A DNA stretch of 35,523 nt, from NCBI GenBank assembly GCA_045630285.1, contig JAZQSX010000052.1:1-35523 (forward strand), given 5' to 3'. Source of the DNA: RGIG3009 sp045630285 (GTDB lineage: Bacteria > Bacillota > Clostridia > Oscillospirales > Acutalibacteraceae). Under the pieces are notes generated by a model. That model saw only the letters and a program-made list of their open reading frames with translations, ran no database searches and had not been told where the DNA came from. Below, one piece after another: positions 14,511-23,172 of the stretch (position 1 is the stretch's first letter; the number at the start of each line of letters is the position of its first letter). Both the position numbers and the translations under genes were made by a program.

Positions 14511-15716
14511 TTACGCTCTGTTTTTCCATACCCAATCCAGCAAAGCGTCACGGTGTTTGGGCAGCCACTGAGAGCACACGAAATACTCGGTTGCGGAAAT
14601 CGTGGTGCTCTCCGGGAAATAGCGGTAATTACCGCTTTTGTAAACTCGGGTGGTAGCCAACACAGCATAGGAGATCTTAAAGGTACTTTTGCCGTATTCC
14701 GAATCCAGCAACTCGCTGATCAAGCTCGGCTTGCTTCTGATGATCGGCGGGATTTCTTCCCTTGCGATCTGCCCCACGGATTTCCCGACGTAAAGCGCCT
14801 CAAGTTCTGCTCGTGTCAGCTTCTTGGACGGCGATTTTGCAGGCTTTCCACCGCAAACGCAGAGCCGGTTTTTGATACCGTAAAACTCCTCCGAGGACAC
14901 CAATATGCGCAAAGCACCGTCCATGTCCGTCAGCGACATTCGATAGATGTTTACGAAATCGACGTCCCGCACTGCGTTTTTACACCAATCTATCAAATAA
15001 CAGGCTCCGGAATAAGGATATGACAACACCGGATGCGTCTCCCAAGAGCGGCGCAACCCGTCGCCTCCCGCAATGCCGTGAAGCGCACAGTACATCCACT
15101 CAAATGCCGCAGCAAGCGATTCCTTCACGACCTTGCCGGTGTAATCCCGACGTAAGGTAAGCTCCGACTCATCCCCCTGATAGTGGTACGCATGGAACAG
15201 CTCGTGGGCAAACACCGCTTCAAAACCCTGCTCAGCAGTTCGGCCGGCGCTCAGCGTCCGTGCAATATTTTTGGTGTACAATATAACCGTTTTTGTGCTA
15301 TGGCAGTATTCTCCCAAAATATACTCGTCAAATTGGGCCTCACCGAACAACTCGTCCAGTCGTTTGCGGATCGCCTTGTAGGACTCGGCAGGGTTGGAGA
15401 CATGAATCAGCTCTGCCAACGCAGAGCCCAACTGCCTATCACGGTAGTCGGCGGCAGAACGAATTTCTGAAAGAAGATCGTCGACTCGCTCGTCAACGTT
15501 CCACAGTTCCCGAATCTGCTTTTTGATTTCCCCGATAGACAGTGTCCCATGAGTAACCGTTTTTTTCTCTTCGGAAAATTCGATATTCAGACAATCCGTC
15601 ACCTTCGGCAAAAGACCGACAGCACCCAAAACGTTATTGATTTTTCGGTGCCAAATGCAAAAATCATCTTTGCGAAGACAAGACGGTATTTGTGCTTCAT
15701 TGATAAACGTAAACAT
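14511..15716 (-). CDS. Putative zincin metallopeptidase-like protein
   Basis: A 401-residue protein. Residues ~130-215 carry a zinc-protease core: AHELFHAYHY with HExxH at 171-175, and KESLAAAFEW near 198-207, where Glu199 or Glu206 could be the third ligand as in gluzincin-like enzymes. The C-terminal ~100 residues (VGQIAREEIP, SKPSLISELLDSEYGK, YFVCSQWLPKHR) resemble a tail that I associate with uncharacterised clostridial proteins. No signal peptide is seen, so it is likely cytoplasmic. The ATG at 15716 follows AAAGGAG closely and lies about 40 bases past the predicted transcription start; earlier in-frame starts at 15764 and 15794 fall on promoter elements. It is divergent from a WYL regulator, a plausible controller. 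The substrate is unknown. Confidence 0.78.
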   Translation of the reverse strand: MFTFINEAQIPSCLRKDDFCIWHRKINNVLGAVGLLPKVTDCLNIEFSEEKKTVTHGTLSIGEIKKQIRELWNVDERVDDLLSEIRSAADYRDRQLGSALAELIHVSNPAESYKAIRKRLDELFGEAQFDEYILGEYCHSTKTVILYTKNIARTLSAGRTAEQGFEAVFAHELFHAYHYQGDESELTLRRDYTGKVVKESLAAAFEWMYCALHGIAGGDGLRRSWETHPVLSYPYSGACYLIDWCKNAVRDVDFVNIYRMSLTDMDGALRILVSSEEFYGIKNRLCVCGGKPAKSPSKKLTRAELEALYVGKSVGQIAREEIPPIIRSKPSLISELLDSEYGKSTFKISYAVLATTRVYKSGNYRYFPESTTISATEYFVCSQWLPKHRDALLDWVWKNRA

Positions 15717-15762
15717 TTCTTTCTCCTTTACCCAGCAAGGCAAACTCTTCAAATCTATATTC

Positions 15763-15791
15763 ATTCTACCGCACTTTTCCCAATCATTCAA
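15763..15791 (-). promoter_or_regulatory. Promoter of the zincin gene
   Basis: Minus-strand TTGAAT (15786-15791), a 17-base spacer and TAGAAT (15763-15768). The resulting leader of ~40 bases contains the AAAGGAG site, supporting the start at 15716. Confidence 0.6.
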
Positions 15792-15860
15792 CAATTTGCG
15801 AATGATTTTTTGCCTTTACCCCTTTATTTTTCGGGGCAATAGTAGTATGCTATTGATAAT

Positions 15861-15876
15861 GTACCAAAAAAAGTAC
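15861..15876. promoter_or_regulatory. GTAC-N8-GTAC palindrome upstream of the WYL gene
   Basis: Short arms at 15861-15864 and 15873-15876 around an A-rich centre in the zincin/WYL divergent gap. It could be a regulator site; arms this short may be chance. Confidence 0.2.
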
Positions 15877-15931
15877 TCAGTTAAATGATAATAGAAAATG
15901 TAAGAGAAATCACGCTGCAGGAGGTATCGTT

Positions 15932-17056
15932 ATGGCCGGCATACGATCCAAGACGTTGGCACCGCTGCTGATTCTGAGAATCTTAGAAGAATACAGCGAC
16001 GAAGCGCACCCGATCACCCGAGAAGAGATTGAACGCATTTTAGCGGATGAATACGGCATCACTATGGAGCGCAAAGCCTTTTTTCGCCATATCGAACACC
16101 TCAAGGGACTGGAGGACGTCGATATCCGTCGGGTAACGGTAAAGCCAAAAAACGTGGAAAAGAACGCCTGCGCCGGCTTTTATTTGGCCGACCGAGCCTT
16201 TTCCGAGCTGGAGCTGCGTATGATTATCGACGCACTTTCCGGCAGCCACTATCTAAGTCAATGGGAGACCGAGGATCTGGTAAATCGACTGGCTCGTCTG
16301 TCCACCCGCCATTTTCAAAAGAAAATGGCCTCATATCAGTTCGTCAGTCGAGGCAACAAGACGGAAAACGAAATGTTGATGCTGGCATTGGAAATCATCG
16401 ACGAGGCGATCGCCGAGCATAAGCAGATCCGTTTTTCGCTGCTCCGCACCGGAAGCGACGGAAAAAAGGTCCTGTCCAATTACTGCAACGAGACCTGCAC
16501 GCCCGTTCGCTTTTTCGTGAAGGAGCATCACTACTATCTGGTTGCCATTTGCTCCCATAATGACAAACCTACTATGATTTCCTACAAACTATCCGATATG
16601 GCGCAGGTAGAAATCACAGATCTGCCCGCCGAAGACGTCCATTCTATTCCGGAGTTCAAGCACGGCATTAACTGGCAGAAGTTTTTGCGGGAGCATCCCG
16701 CCTTGGACAATCTGAACGGAAAACCCACCCTTTGCACCTTTTTGTGCTATCGGTGGATGATCGACGAGCTCAAAAGCCATTTCGGCGATGAGCTTCGCAT
16801 TCGGGTCAGACATCTTTCCGACGAAGAAAGAAAGGCTATAAGCGGAAACATACTCGGTGCTGCAAAAAACTGGCTGGTGGAGGTATCCGTGATTACCGAC
16901 CCTTATGCTGCCATGCAGTTTGCCTGGCACCATCCCGAGGACATCTGGCTCGTCTCGCCCGACCACGCCGTGAACGCCCTGTGCAGACGGCTGGAGAAGC
17001 AGCAACGCTTCTATGCTTTTTGGAAGGAGAAAAGTGCCAATCCGCACGCGAAATAA
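15932..17056 (+). CDS. WYL-domain transcriptional regulator
   Basis: A 374-residue regulator. Residues ~1-75 form a winged helix-turn-helix (LAPLLILRILEEYSDEAHPI, REEIERILADEYGITMERK). Residues ~150-240 are a WYL domain (PVRFFVKEHHYYLVAICSHN and ISYKLSDMAQVEI), and residues ~265-365 match the WYL C-terminal extension. WYL proteins sense nucleic acid or nucleotide ligands and often control defence and DNA-repair loci. AGGAGG before the ATG fixes the start. It is divergent from the zincin gene and lies at the edge of the accessory block 10760-17056, so it probably regulates the zincin and perhaps the block (inference). It ends at a terminator shared with the convergent creatininase gene. Confidence 0.9.
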   Translation: MAGIRSKTLAPLLILRILEEYSDEAHPITREEIERILADEYGITMERKAFFRHIEHLKGLEDVDIRRVTVKPKNVEKNACAGFYLADRAFSELELRMIIDALSGSHYLSQWETEDLVNRLARLSTRHFQKKMASYQFVSRGNKTENEMLMLALEIIDEAIAEHKQIRFSLLRTGSDGKKVLSNYCNETCTPVRFFVKEHHYYLVAICSHNDKPTMISYKLSDMAQVEITDLPAEDVHSIPEFKHGINWQKFLREHPALDNLNGKPTLCTFLCYRWMIDELKSHFGDELRIRVRHLSDEERKAISGNILGAAKNWLVEVSVITDPYAAMQFAWHHPEDIWLVSPDHAVNALCRRLEKQQRFYAFWKEKSANPHAK

Positions 17057-17096
17057 AACCGGCTCAAGACAAAACTGACTTTTCGCACCGTACAAG

Positions 17097-17134
17097 AAAA
17101 CACCGTGGCTTTGTTCAAGGCCACGGTGTTTTTA
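17097..17134. terminator. Bidirectional terminator between WYL and creatininase genes
   Basis: Stem AAAACACCGTGGC (17097-17109) pairs with its complement at 17120-17132, and T-runs lie on both strands. It serves two convergent genes. Confidence 0.9.
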
Positions 17135-17151
17135 ATTTGCCGTATTGCTTA
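17097..17151. repeat. 55-bp terminator module, copy 2
   Basis: Matches 10697-10751 at 48 of 55 positions. In this copy the final TTA (17149-17151) is the complement of the creatininase gene stop codon. Confidence 0.85.
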
Positions 17152-17886
17152 TACGATCGTCTCACGCAGCCATTCCAGCGTGCATTTGACCATATGGGCG
17201 CCGATCTCTGCCGACGCCTCCTTCGCGCTTTCGGCGAACCACTCGGTATTCTGCTCGCAACGGGACAGGTCGACGTTTTCCGGCCAGGTACCCATCATCA
17301 GCGAGGTCTCCCACTTGCCGGCGTGGTCGAAGCCGCCGCACTTGATCTGCGCCTCGGCACCGATCAGCGGAATTACCTTGATATAGGAGAACGGATCGTC
17401 GCCCGTGCCGCAGTTCTCATAGTAACTGGCATAGGAATCGCTGCCCCACCAGCCCTTACCGAGCGTCTCCTCCATATATTCCATGGTGACCTTCTTGGCC
17501 GCCTTATGGCACGCAATGGTCATCGGCATCAGGCCGGCGTTTTCCGTCTGGTGATGCGGGACCAGATAGATGTTCTTGATACCGGCATAAATCATCGACT
17601 TCAGCACGTCATAGAGGTACGCCGCATAGGTGTCCTCGTTGACGTGAAAATGGCTCGGCTTCGGCTCGCACACCGCATAGGACGCCACACCGTACCAGAT
17701 CGGCGGGCACACCACGATTTCCTTTTCCTTTTCCAGCTCACGCAGACAACCGGTCACGACCATCGTGTCGGTGCCGCAGGAAGCGTGATGCGCATGATAC
17801 TCCAGCGTGCCGATCGGAATTACGAACGGCACCTTGCGATCCACTGCATCCTGGATCTGGTCATAAAACATATCAATAAGCTGCAT
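17149..17886 (-). CDS. Creatininase-family amidohydrolase
   Basis: A 245-residue cytoplasmic metal-dependent hydrolase. PIGTLEYHAHHASCGTDTMV (24-43) matches the family metal-binding stretch (usual form PxGSxEQHGxHLPxxTD), with Glu29, a His in the 31-34 cluster and Asp40 as likely ligands. HHQTEN near 111-116 corresponds to the usual NGHGGN, and FDHAGKWETSLM near 193-204 to the HAGExET stretch. The family includes creatininase, formamide hydrolases in cofactor synthesis and mycofactocin protein MftE; no cofactor genes are near, so the substrate is open. HAHH in place of the common QHGxH is a noticeable variation. The ATG at 17886 follows AAAGGAG by ten bases. The gene is monocistronic. Confidence 0.9.
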   Translation of the reverse strand: MQLIDMFYDQIQDAVDRKVPFVIPIGTLEYHAHHASCGTDTMVVTGCLRELEKEKEIVVCPPIWYGVASYAVCEPKPSHFHVNEDTYAAYLYDVLKSMIYAGIKNIYLVPHHQTENAGLMPMTIACHKAAKKVTMEYMEETLGKGWWGSDSYASYYENCGTGDDPFSYIKVIPLIGAEAQIKCGGFDHAGKWETSLMMGTWPENVDLSRCEQNTEWFAESAKEASAEIGAHMVKCTLEWLRETIV

Positions 17887-17921
17887 AAGTACATTTCTCC
17901 TTTGCTGATCATTCTGGGATA

Positions 17922-17950
17922 AGTGTACTCCTTTTTACCCAAAAAATCAA
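17922..17950 (-). promoter_or_regulatory. Candidate promoter of the creatininase-family gene
   Basis: Minus-strand TTGATT (17945-17950), a 17-base spacer and TACACT (17922-17927). Both boxes are imperfect. Confidence 0.45.
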
Positions 17951-18014
17951 TGGGTTGATCGAAGATTGCCAAAACTCGAAAAAACTATGCCATTTTTTGA
18001 CATCATCTTGTTTT

Positions 18015-18042
18015 TTGGCGTCGTTAATGATACCATTAAAAT
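18015..18042 (+). promoter_or_regulatory. Candidate promoter of the NlpC-like lipoprotein
   Basis: TTGGCG (18015-18020), a 16-base spacer and TAAAAT (18037-18042). A perfect TTGACA at 17997-18002 has no -10 box at the right distance. Confidence 0.4.
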
Positions 18043-18069
18043 ACACAATCTCTCAAAGGAGTGGTCGTA

Positions 18070-19797
18070 ATGAAACGTATCCTGTCTTTGTTGCTGGTCA
18101 CCGTTATGGTTCTTGCGTGCTTCAGCGGCTGCGGCACGACAGAAGAAAAGCCTGCCGTCCCCGACACGCCTCAAACTCCTGACGACACGATTCAGTACGA
18201 ATCACCCGAGCAGGAGGCGGTCGTGAAAACGGCACTGGCCTTTTTGGCGCGTGGTGACCGTATTCAGTACGACGATACCCGCCTTTCGCCAAACAGCCAG
18301 CCGGTGGAGTACCGCTGGCAGCACAGCCTGAAATCTCCCGAGGACTACACTACTCAGTTCCTCGGCTATACCAACTGCGCCGCCTTTACTCACGACGTGT
18401 ATCTGGAAGCATTGGACTACGATATTCTCTCCTACACCACCTCCTCGCTGACACAAAAAGGTGAGCCGGAGCGTGTGTACAAATACTGGCCGTCCGGTGA
18501 CGAAACAGAAGAAGAAATGGCGGCAATGGAGGCGGAGTTCCGCTCCAAATTGAAGATGGGCGACATCATCGTCATCCGCTACAACGGCAGTCGTAACGGC
18601 AACGGTCACGCAATGCTGTACGTCGGTGCCGAGGTGCTGGAGGGCAACGACGGCTACCGTGGCACGGCGGCTGAGAACACCGAGGAGGATGGCAGCGTCG
18701 AGCAGATCACCTACGATATCATCCACAGCACCGGCAGCAGCTACAGCTACAGCAATTATACCGAAAAAGCCGAGCAGTACGGTTCGGTACAAATCACATC
18801 CACCGATTCGCTGTTTGACCCCTCGAAGACCCGCTATATTTTTAAGAATCTGAACAGCATTGCGATCATTCGTCCGCTGAACGTCTATACCGGCGGCGTA
18901 CCGGAGAAGACCCAAAACCGTGTCAAAAACATGGAAAACATCGTGGCGGAAAAGCTTTCCAGCCACACCTACGGTATGACCGTCAACCCCGGCGATACGA
19001 TGACCTTCACCTTCTCAATCTACAATAAAAACGAGAAAGACGTCACGCTGGAGGTCAAGGATACCATTCCCTCTAATACGACGTATGTATCCGGTGCCGC
19101 CTCCGAGAAGAACGGCACCGTCTCCTGGAATCTCCCCGTTCCCGCCAAAACGACCATCTCGGTCTCCTACACCGTGAAGGTCAAGGAGGACGCCGTCATC
19201 GGTGACGTGGTATACAGCGACGCCGGCACAGTCGGAGGTGTGGACGTGGATTGCCCGAAGGTGTACATTGCCAACACGCTGACCGAAGATGAGCAGACCG
19301 CCTTGAAGACCGCCGCATCGTCGCTCGCTGCTTCCGGCAAGCGTGGCCTGGAGCTGGCAAATGCCGTATATAATGAGGTCGTTGGCTACAACGATCTTCT
19401 TCCCGGTGATTTTGCGGAGCTGATGGACGGCGTGTACACAATGTACGGTCTGTCACAGTACATTCTGAACGACGAGGGTGGCTATCTCGACATGGTCGTC
19501 CCCGGTATGTTCGGTGGGCGAGGCATCACTCCCCGCGTTGAGGGCGAGTACATGGATCGTCTTGAGTCGACTCGCACCCGTCTCCCCTTCTCCCGTGATC
19601 TGATCGTCGGCGATATTATCGCTGCTCTCGACGGCGATGACATTGAGAACCCGGATCGGTATCGGCTGTACCTCTTCACCGGCGACTCGGCACTGGATCT
19701 TCTTAGCGGTGAGACTACCGAAAGCGCCACGGTTCTCAACAAGATTCTGGCGTATCATCGGTTTGCTGTCCTGCGCCCGTCGATGATTCTCGGTTGA
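18070..19797 (+). CDS. Lipoprotein with NlpC/P60-like and DUF11 domains
   Basis: A 575-residue exported lipoprotein with a signal ending near CFSGC (Cys21; VLAC at 14-17 is an alternative lipobox). Residues ~45-260 resemble a papain-like NlpC/P60 peptidase: YTNCAAFTHDVYLEAL places Cys103 as nucleophile and GHAMLYVG places His180. Residues ~300-395 are a DUF11-type beta sandwich (NPGDTMTFTFSIYNKNE, then VSYTVKVKEDAVIGD). The C-terminal ~160 residues contain VGDIIAALDGDDIENPDRYR followed by LYLFTGD, which echoes the MGDIIVIRYNG and AMLYVG stretch of the first domain and may be a decayed second copy without Cys or His. It probably acts on wall peptides outside the membrane. The ATG at 18070 follows AAAGGAG by eight bases. 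It stands alone, ending at a strong terminator. Confidence 0.82.
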   Translation: MKRILSLLLVTVMVLACFSGCGTTEEKPAVPDTPQTPDDTIQYESPEQEAVVKTALAFLARGDRIQYDDTRLSPNSQPVEYRWQHSLKSPEDYTTQFLGYTNCAAFTHDVYLEALDYDILSYTTSSLTQKGEPERVYKYWPSGDETEEEMAAMEAEFRSKLKMGDIIVIRYNGSRNGNGHAMLYVGAEVLEGNDGYRGTAAENTEEDGSVEQITYDIIHSTGSSYSYSNYTEKAEQYGSVQITSTDSLFDPSKTRYIFKNLNSIAIIRPLNVYTGGVPEKTQNRVKNMENIVAEKLSSHTYGMTVNPGDTMTFTFSIYNKNEKDVTLEVKDTIPSNTTYVSGAASEKNGTVSWNLPVPAKTTISVSYTVKVKEDAVIGDVVYSDAGTVGGVDVDCPKVYIANTLTEDEQTALKTAASSLAASGKRGLELANAVYNEVVGYNDLLPGDFAELMDGVYTMYGLSQYILNDEGGYLDMVVPGMFGGRGITPRVEGEYMDRLESTRTRLPFSRDLIVGDIIAALDGDDIENPDRYRLYLFTGDSALDLLSGETTESATVLNKILAYHRFAVLRPSMILG

Positions 19798-19836
19798 ACC
19801 GACGCCATAGCAAACAGACATATTCCTAATTAAACG

Positions 19837-19880
19837 AACATCCCCCGATATGCGGCTGCACATCGGGGGATGTTTTTTGT
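19837..19880. terminator. Bidirectional terminator
   Basis: A 13-base-pair stem AACATCCCCCGAT (19837-19849) with its complement at 19862-19874, followed by T6. It separates the convergent lipoprotein and permease genes. Confidence 0.9.
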
Positions 19881-19896
19881 ATAGAAACTTTTTTCG

Positions 19897-21075
19897 TCAC
19901 ACGAGCCACTGGTTCCACAGCAACATGAAGACGATCAGTATGAACAAGAAGCCGAAATTGAAAGCAGAGAACAGCTTGACGTACTGTCCGGTCTTTTCGG
20001 GATAGTGACCGGTATACTCACGGAAGGTGATCAAGCTCGCCAGTGAGGCGATCAGCGTACCGGCACCACCGATGTTGACACCCACCAGCAATTCACTGTA
20101 ATTCCCGGTGAACTGGGATAGCAGGATCGCCGAGGGGACGTTGCTGATGCACTGACACGACATCGCACTGAACACCAGCGTGTTCTGTTGAAGCAGCGAC
20201 GAGAAAAATTCACGCACCGCCTCGATCCGTGCCATATTGCCGCCAAAAATGAAGAAGAATACAAAGGTCAGCAGTAGCGGATAATCCACCATTTTCAGCG
20301 CCTTGCGATCCATCACAAGCAAGCACGCCGGAATCACGATCAACCCGATCCAATACGGGATCCCGCGGAACACAATGGCGATCGACAGAACGAATAGCAA
20401 CAGGTACACCGTCGTACGCCGAATGGGCAGGCGCACCGCTTCATCCTCGATCTTCAGCGGCTCCGGCTTGACAAACAGCAGACAGCACACCGTGATCAGC
20501 ACGACCGACAAAATAAACGGCGGCGCCATGATCCCCATAAACTCGGCGTTGGGAATCTGGAACTTGGTGTACAGATACAGATTCTGCGGATTGCCGAACG
20601 GCGTCAGCATCCCCCCGAGATTAGCGGCAATATTCTGCAGAATGAACGTAACCGCCATATACTTTTCTTTTCCGGTGGTGGACAGCACGAAATACCCAAG
20701 CGGCAAAAACGTCAGCAACGCCATATCGTTGGCAATAAACATCGACCCGATAAAAGTAATGTACACCAGAGCCAAAACGCTCATACGGGCGTTGCCGCAC
20801 ACCCACACGATCTTCTTGGCCAGCGTGTAGAAAAAGCGAATGTTTTTCAAAGCGCACACGACCGCCAGCACGCAAAACAGGCAGGTCAATGTTTTCAGAT
20901 CGAAATATTCCAGATACTTGTGATCCGGCGGCACGATAACGCAGGTGATCAGCGCCGCTATCAGCGCTACCGTCATCACCACGTTGTTTTTCAGAAAATG
21001 CCGTACACCGTCCAACCGCACGGGATGCGTATGCCTCATCCGCATCGGAGGTAGCTTGATAACCCGTGTCCTCAT
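19897..21075 (-). CDS. Ion-transporter-superfamily permease (ArsB/NhaD/SLC13-like)
   Basis: A 392-residue membrane protein with about ten to eleven hydrophobic segments. Two inverted re-entrant-loop signatures mark the superfamily: NIAANLGGMLTPFGNPQNLY and CQCISNVPSAILLSQFTGN followed by GVNIGGAGTLIASLASLI. Relatives export arsenite, exchange Na+/H+ or move dicarboxylates and citrate. The short, soluble-domain-free form fits an anion or Na+/H+ carrier more than SLC13 proper, but the substrate cannot be read from sequence. No arsR or arsA is nearby. The ATG at 21075 follows an AGAGGTGA site. It is divergent from the Na/Pi cotransporter. Confidence 0.86.
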   Translation of the reverse strand: MRTRVIKLPPMRMRHTHPVRLDGVRHFLKNNVVMTVALIAALITCVIVPPDHKYLEYFDLKTLTCLFCVLAVVCALKNIRFFYTLAKKIVWVCGNARMSVLALVYITFIGSMFIANDMALLTFLPLGYFVLSTTGKEKYMAVTFILQNIAANLGGMLTPFGNPQNLYLYTKFQIPNAEFMGIMAPPFILSVVLITVCCLLFVKPEPLKIEDEAVRLPIRRTTVYLLLFVLSIAIVFRGIPYWIGLIVIPACLLVMDRKALKMVDYPLLLTFVFFFIFGGNMARIEAVREFFSSLLQQNTLVFSAMSCQCISNVPSAILLSQFTGNYSELLVGVNIGGAGTLIASLASLITFREYTGHYPEKTGQYVKLFSAFNFGFLFILIVFMLLWNQWLV

Positions 21076-21107
21076 ACGTCACCTCTGTCCCAAACAATTT
21101 CCGACCA

Positions 21108-21136
21108 ACTATACCACAATATATCACAAAAAACAA
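21108..21136 (-). promoter_or_regulatory. Promoter of the permease
   Basis: Minus-strand TTGTTT (21131-21136), a 17-base spacer and TATAGT (21108-21113). Confidence 0.55.
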
Positions 21137-21182
21137 GCCTTTTTTACAGTGCTTTTCTCACAATAAACCGTCTCCCGTCTTC

Positions 21183-21211
21183 TTGACAATTGTCGCTCGT
21201 TTTCTTATAAT
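21183..21211 (+). promoter_or_regulatory. Perfect consensus promoter of the Na/Pi cotransporter
   Basis: TTGACA (21183-21188), exactly 17 bases, then TATAAT (21206-21211). It predicts a leader of about 94 bases before the ATG at 21312, in which I see no hairpin or riboswitch. Confidence 0.9.
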
Positions 21212-21311
21212 GTATTTTGGAGATATTTGAGGAATATTAAGCGTTTTAGCTTTCACATAGTAGGCCCACAACTGCATATCGAATATCAACGTAAAGGAGA
21301 TTTGGTGATTT

Positions 21312-23057
21312 ATGGATGTATTCGACATTTTAACGATGGTGGGCGGTCTGTGCCTATTCTTGTTCGGCATGACCGTCATGGGACAAGCTCTGGAACGCCG
21401 TGCCGGCAACAGTCTCCGCACGGTGCTCGGAAAGCTGACCTCAAACCGCGCCGCCGGCTTTTTGACCGGAGTCGGCGTTACCGCCGTTATTCAAAGTTCT
21501 TCCGCCACTACTGTTATGGTGGTCGGCTTCGTCAACTCCGGTTTGCTGATGTTGAAGCAAGCAATCGGCGTTATCATGGGTGCCAACGTCGGCACCACCG
21601 TCACCGCCTGGGTCCTCAGCCTCAGCGGCATCGACGGTGAAAACGTCTTTGTGCAGCTTCTGAAGCCGACGTCTTTCACGCCGATTTTAGCACTGATCGG
21701 TGTTATTTTCTTCATTTTTTGTAAAAAGAACAAAACCAAGGATACCGGTATGATTCTCTTGGGTTTTGCCACCCTGATGTTCGGTATGGACACGATGTCC
21801 GCCGCCGTGGCAGGCCTTAAGGACGTTCCTGCATTCCGCGAGCTGTTTCTGCTCTTTCAAAATCCGCTGCTTGGTATGCTTGCCGGTGCAATTCTTACCG
21901 CCATCATCCAATCCAGCTCGGCGTCCGTCGGTATCCTGCAAGCGTTGGCAAGCACCGGTCAGATCTCTCTCGGTGCCGCTATCCCGATCATTATGGGTCA
22001 GAACATCGGCACCTGTATCACGGCGCTGCTGTCCAGTGTCGGTACCAACAAAAACGCTCGCCGCACGGCGCTTGTGCACCTGCTGTTTAACGTGATAGGC
22101 ACCACCGTCTGGCTGTCGATCTTCTGGATCGTTGATCTGGTGCTTCACCCGACTTTATTTGACCAAAATGCGAATGTATTTAATATCGCCGTGGCACACT
22201 CGGCGTTTAATATCTTATGTACGGCACTCCTGATGCCGATGGGCGGCCTGCTCGAAAAGATCGTGATCCGCCTCATTCCCGACGACAAATCGCCGGATAC
22301 GGCAGCCGAGCTGGACAGCCGTTTGCTGAACACGCCTCCGATTGCTCTGGAACGCTGCCGCACGGTTGCCACCGAAATGGCGCAGCACGCTGTACAAACC
22401 GTCTGCGGTGCCTTGGATTGTGTCGACGGGTACACGCCGGAAAAAGCAGAGCTCGTGCGTGAGAACGAAGAAACCACCGACCACTATGAGGATATTTTGG
22501 GCTCGTATCTGGTCAAGCTCAGCTCGATGTCGATCGGTGATGCCCACAACGCTGAGGCCGCTATGCTGCTGAAAGCAATCGGTGATTTCGAGCGCATTTC
22601 CGACCACGGCGTCAACATTCTGGAATCCATTGAAGAACTGCGGGATAAAGAGATCGTCTTCTCCGAGTCCGCCGCCAATGAGATGAACAAACTGGTTTGT
22701 GCTGTGCGGGAAATTCTGGATCTGACACTCAGCGCCTTCACAACGGGCGACGTTAACGCCATCGTTTCCATCTCCCCTCTGGAGGAGGTTATCGACGATC
22801 TGAAGGATGCTCTTCGCTCGGCACACATTCGCCGTCTGCAGCAGGGCGATTGTACGATCGATGCCGGCTTCATCTGGTCGGATCTTCTTACCGACCTGGA
22901 GCGTGTTTCCGACCACTGCTCTAATATTGCTATCGGCATCGTCGACCTGTCGCATCATGACATGAATATTCACGAAAATCTGCGTGCTATCAAGGCGGAT
23001 GACGAGCATTTCCGTCAGTCGTACACTGCGTATCGTGAGAAATACGCCCTTTCCTGA
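21312..23057 (+). CDS. Na+/phosphate cotransporter with PhoU tail (NptA/PNaS family)
   Basis: A 581-residue membrane protein that carries phosphate with Na+. Two Na/Pi-cotransport repeats each hold a QSSSA loop (61-65 and 200-204) and a following glycine-rich motif (GANVGTTVT near 90-98, GQNIGTC near 229-235). The C-terminal ~235 residues are a PhoU-like helical domain (EMAQHAVQTV, AIGDFERISDHGVNI, DLERVSDHCSNIAIG). The ATG at 21312 lies 11 bases past AAAGGAG, a rather long spacing. A perfect consensus promoter drives it, suggesting strong expression, while no Pho box is evident. A TraB-family lipoprotein follows after 115 bases with no terminator between. Confidence 0.95.
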   Translation: MDVFDILTMVGGLCLFLFGMTVMGQALERRAGNSLRTVLGKLTSNRAAGFLTGVGVTAVIQSSSATTVMVVGFVNSGLLMLKQAIGVIMGANVGTTVTAWVLSLSGIDGENVFVQLLKPTSFTPILALIGVIFFIFCKKNKTKDTGMILLGFATLMFGMDTMSAAVAGLKDVPAFRELFLLFQNPLLGMLAGAILTAIIQSSSASVGILQALASTGQISLGAAIPIIMGQNIGTCITALLSSVGTNKNARRTALVHLLFNVIGTTVWLSIFWIVDLVLHPTLFDQNANVFNIAVAHSAFNILCTALLMPMGGLLEKIVIRLIPDDKSPDTAAELDSRLLNTPPIALERCRTVATEMAQHAVQTVCGALDCVDGYTPEKAELVRENEETTDHYEDILGSYLVKLSSMSIGDAHNAEAAMLLKAIGDFERISDHGVNILESIEELRDKEIVFSESAANEMNKLVCAVREILDLTLSAFTTGDVNAIVSISPLEEVIDDLKDALRSAHIRRLQQGDCTIDAGFIWSDLLTDLERVSDHCSNIAIGIVDLSHHDMNIHENLRAIKADDEHFRQSYTAYREKYALS

Positions 23058-23172
23058 TCCAAAGCCATTGCAGCGGAGGCTATGTGGATGATATGGTAAT
23101 CCCGCCTACGTCGCACTTTCCGGAGCTGACCTTCACCGGCAGCAGCTTCTTCCGTAATTGTGAGGTTTTATT

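Noticed and set aside
17997..18002. Perfect TTGACA as the -35 box of the NlpC-like lipoprotein
   Set aside because: No -10-like sequence lies 16-18 bases downstream.
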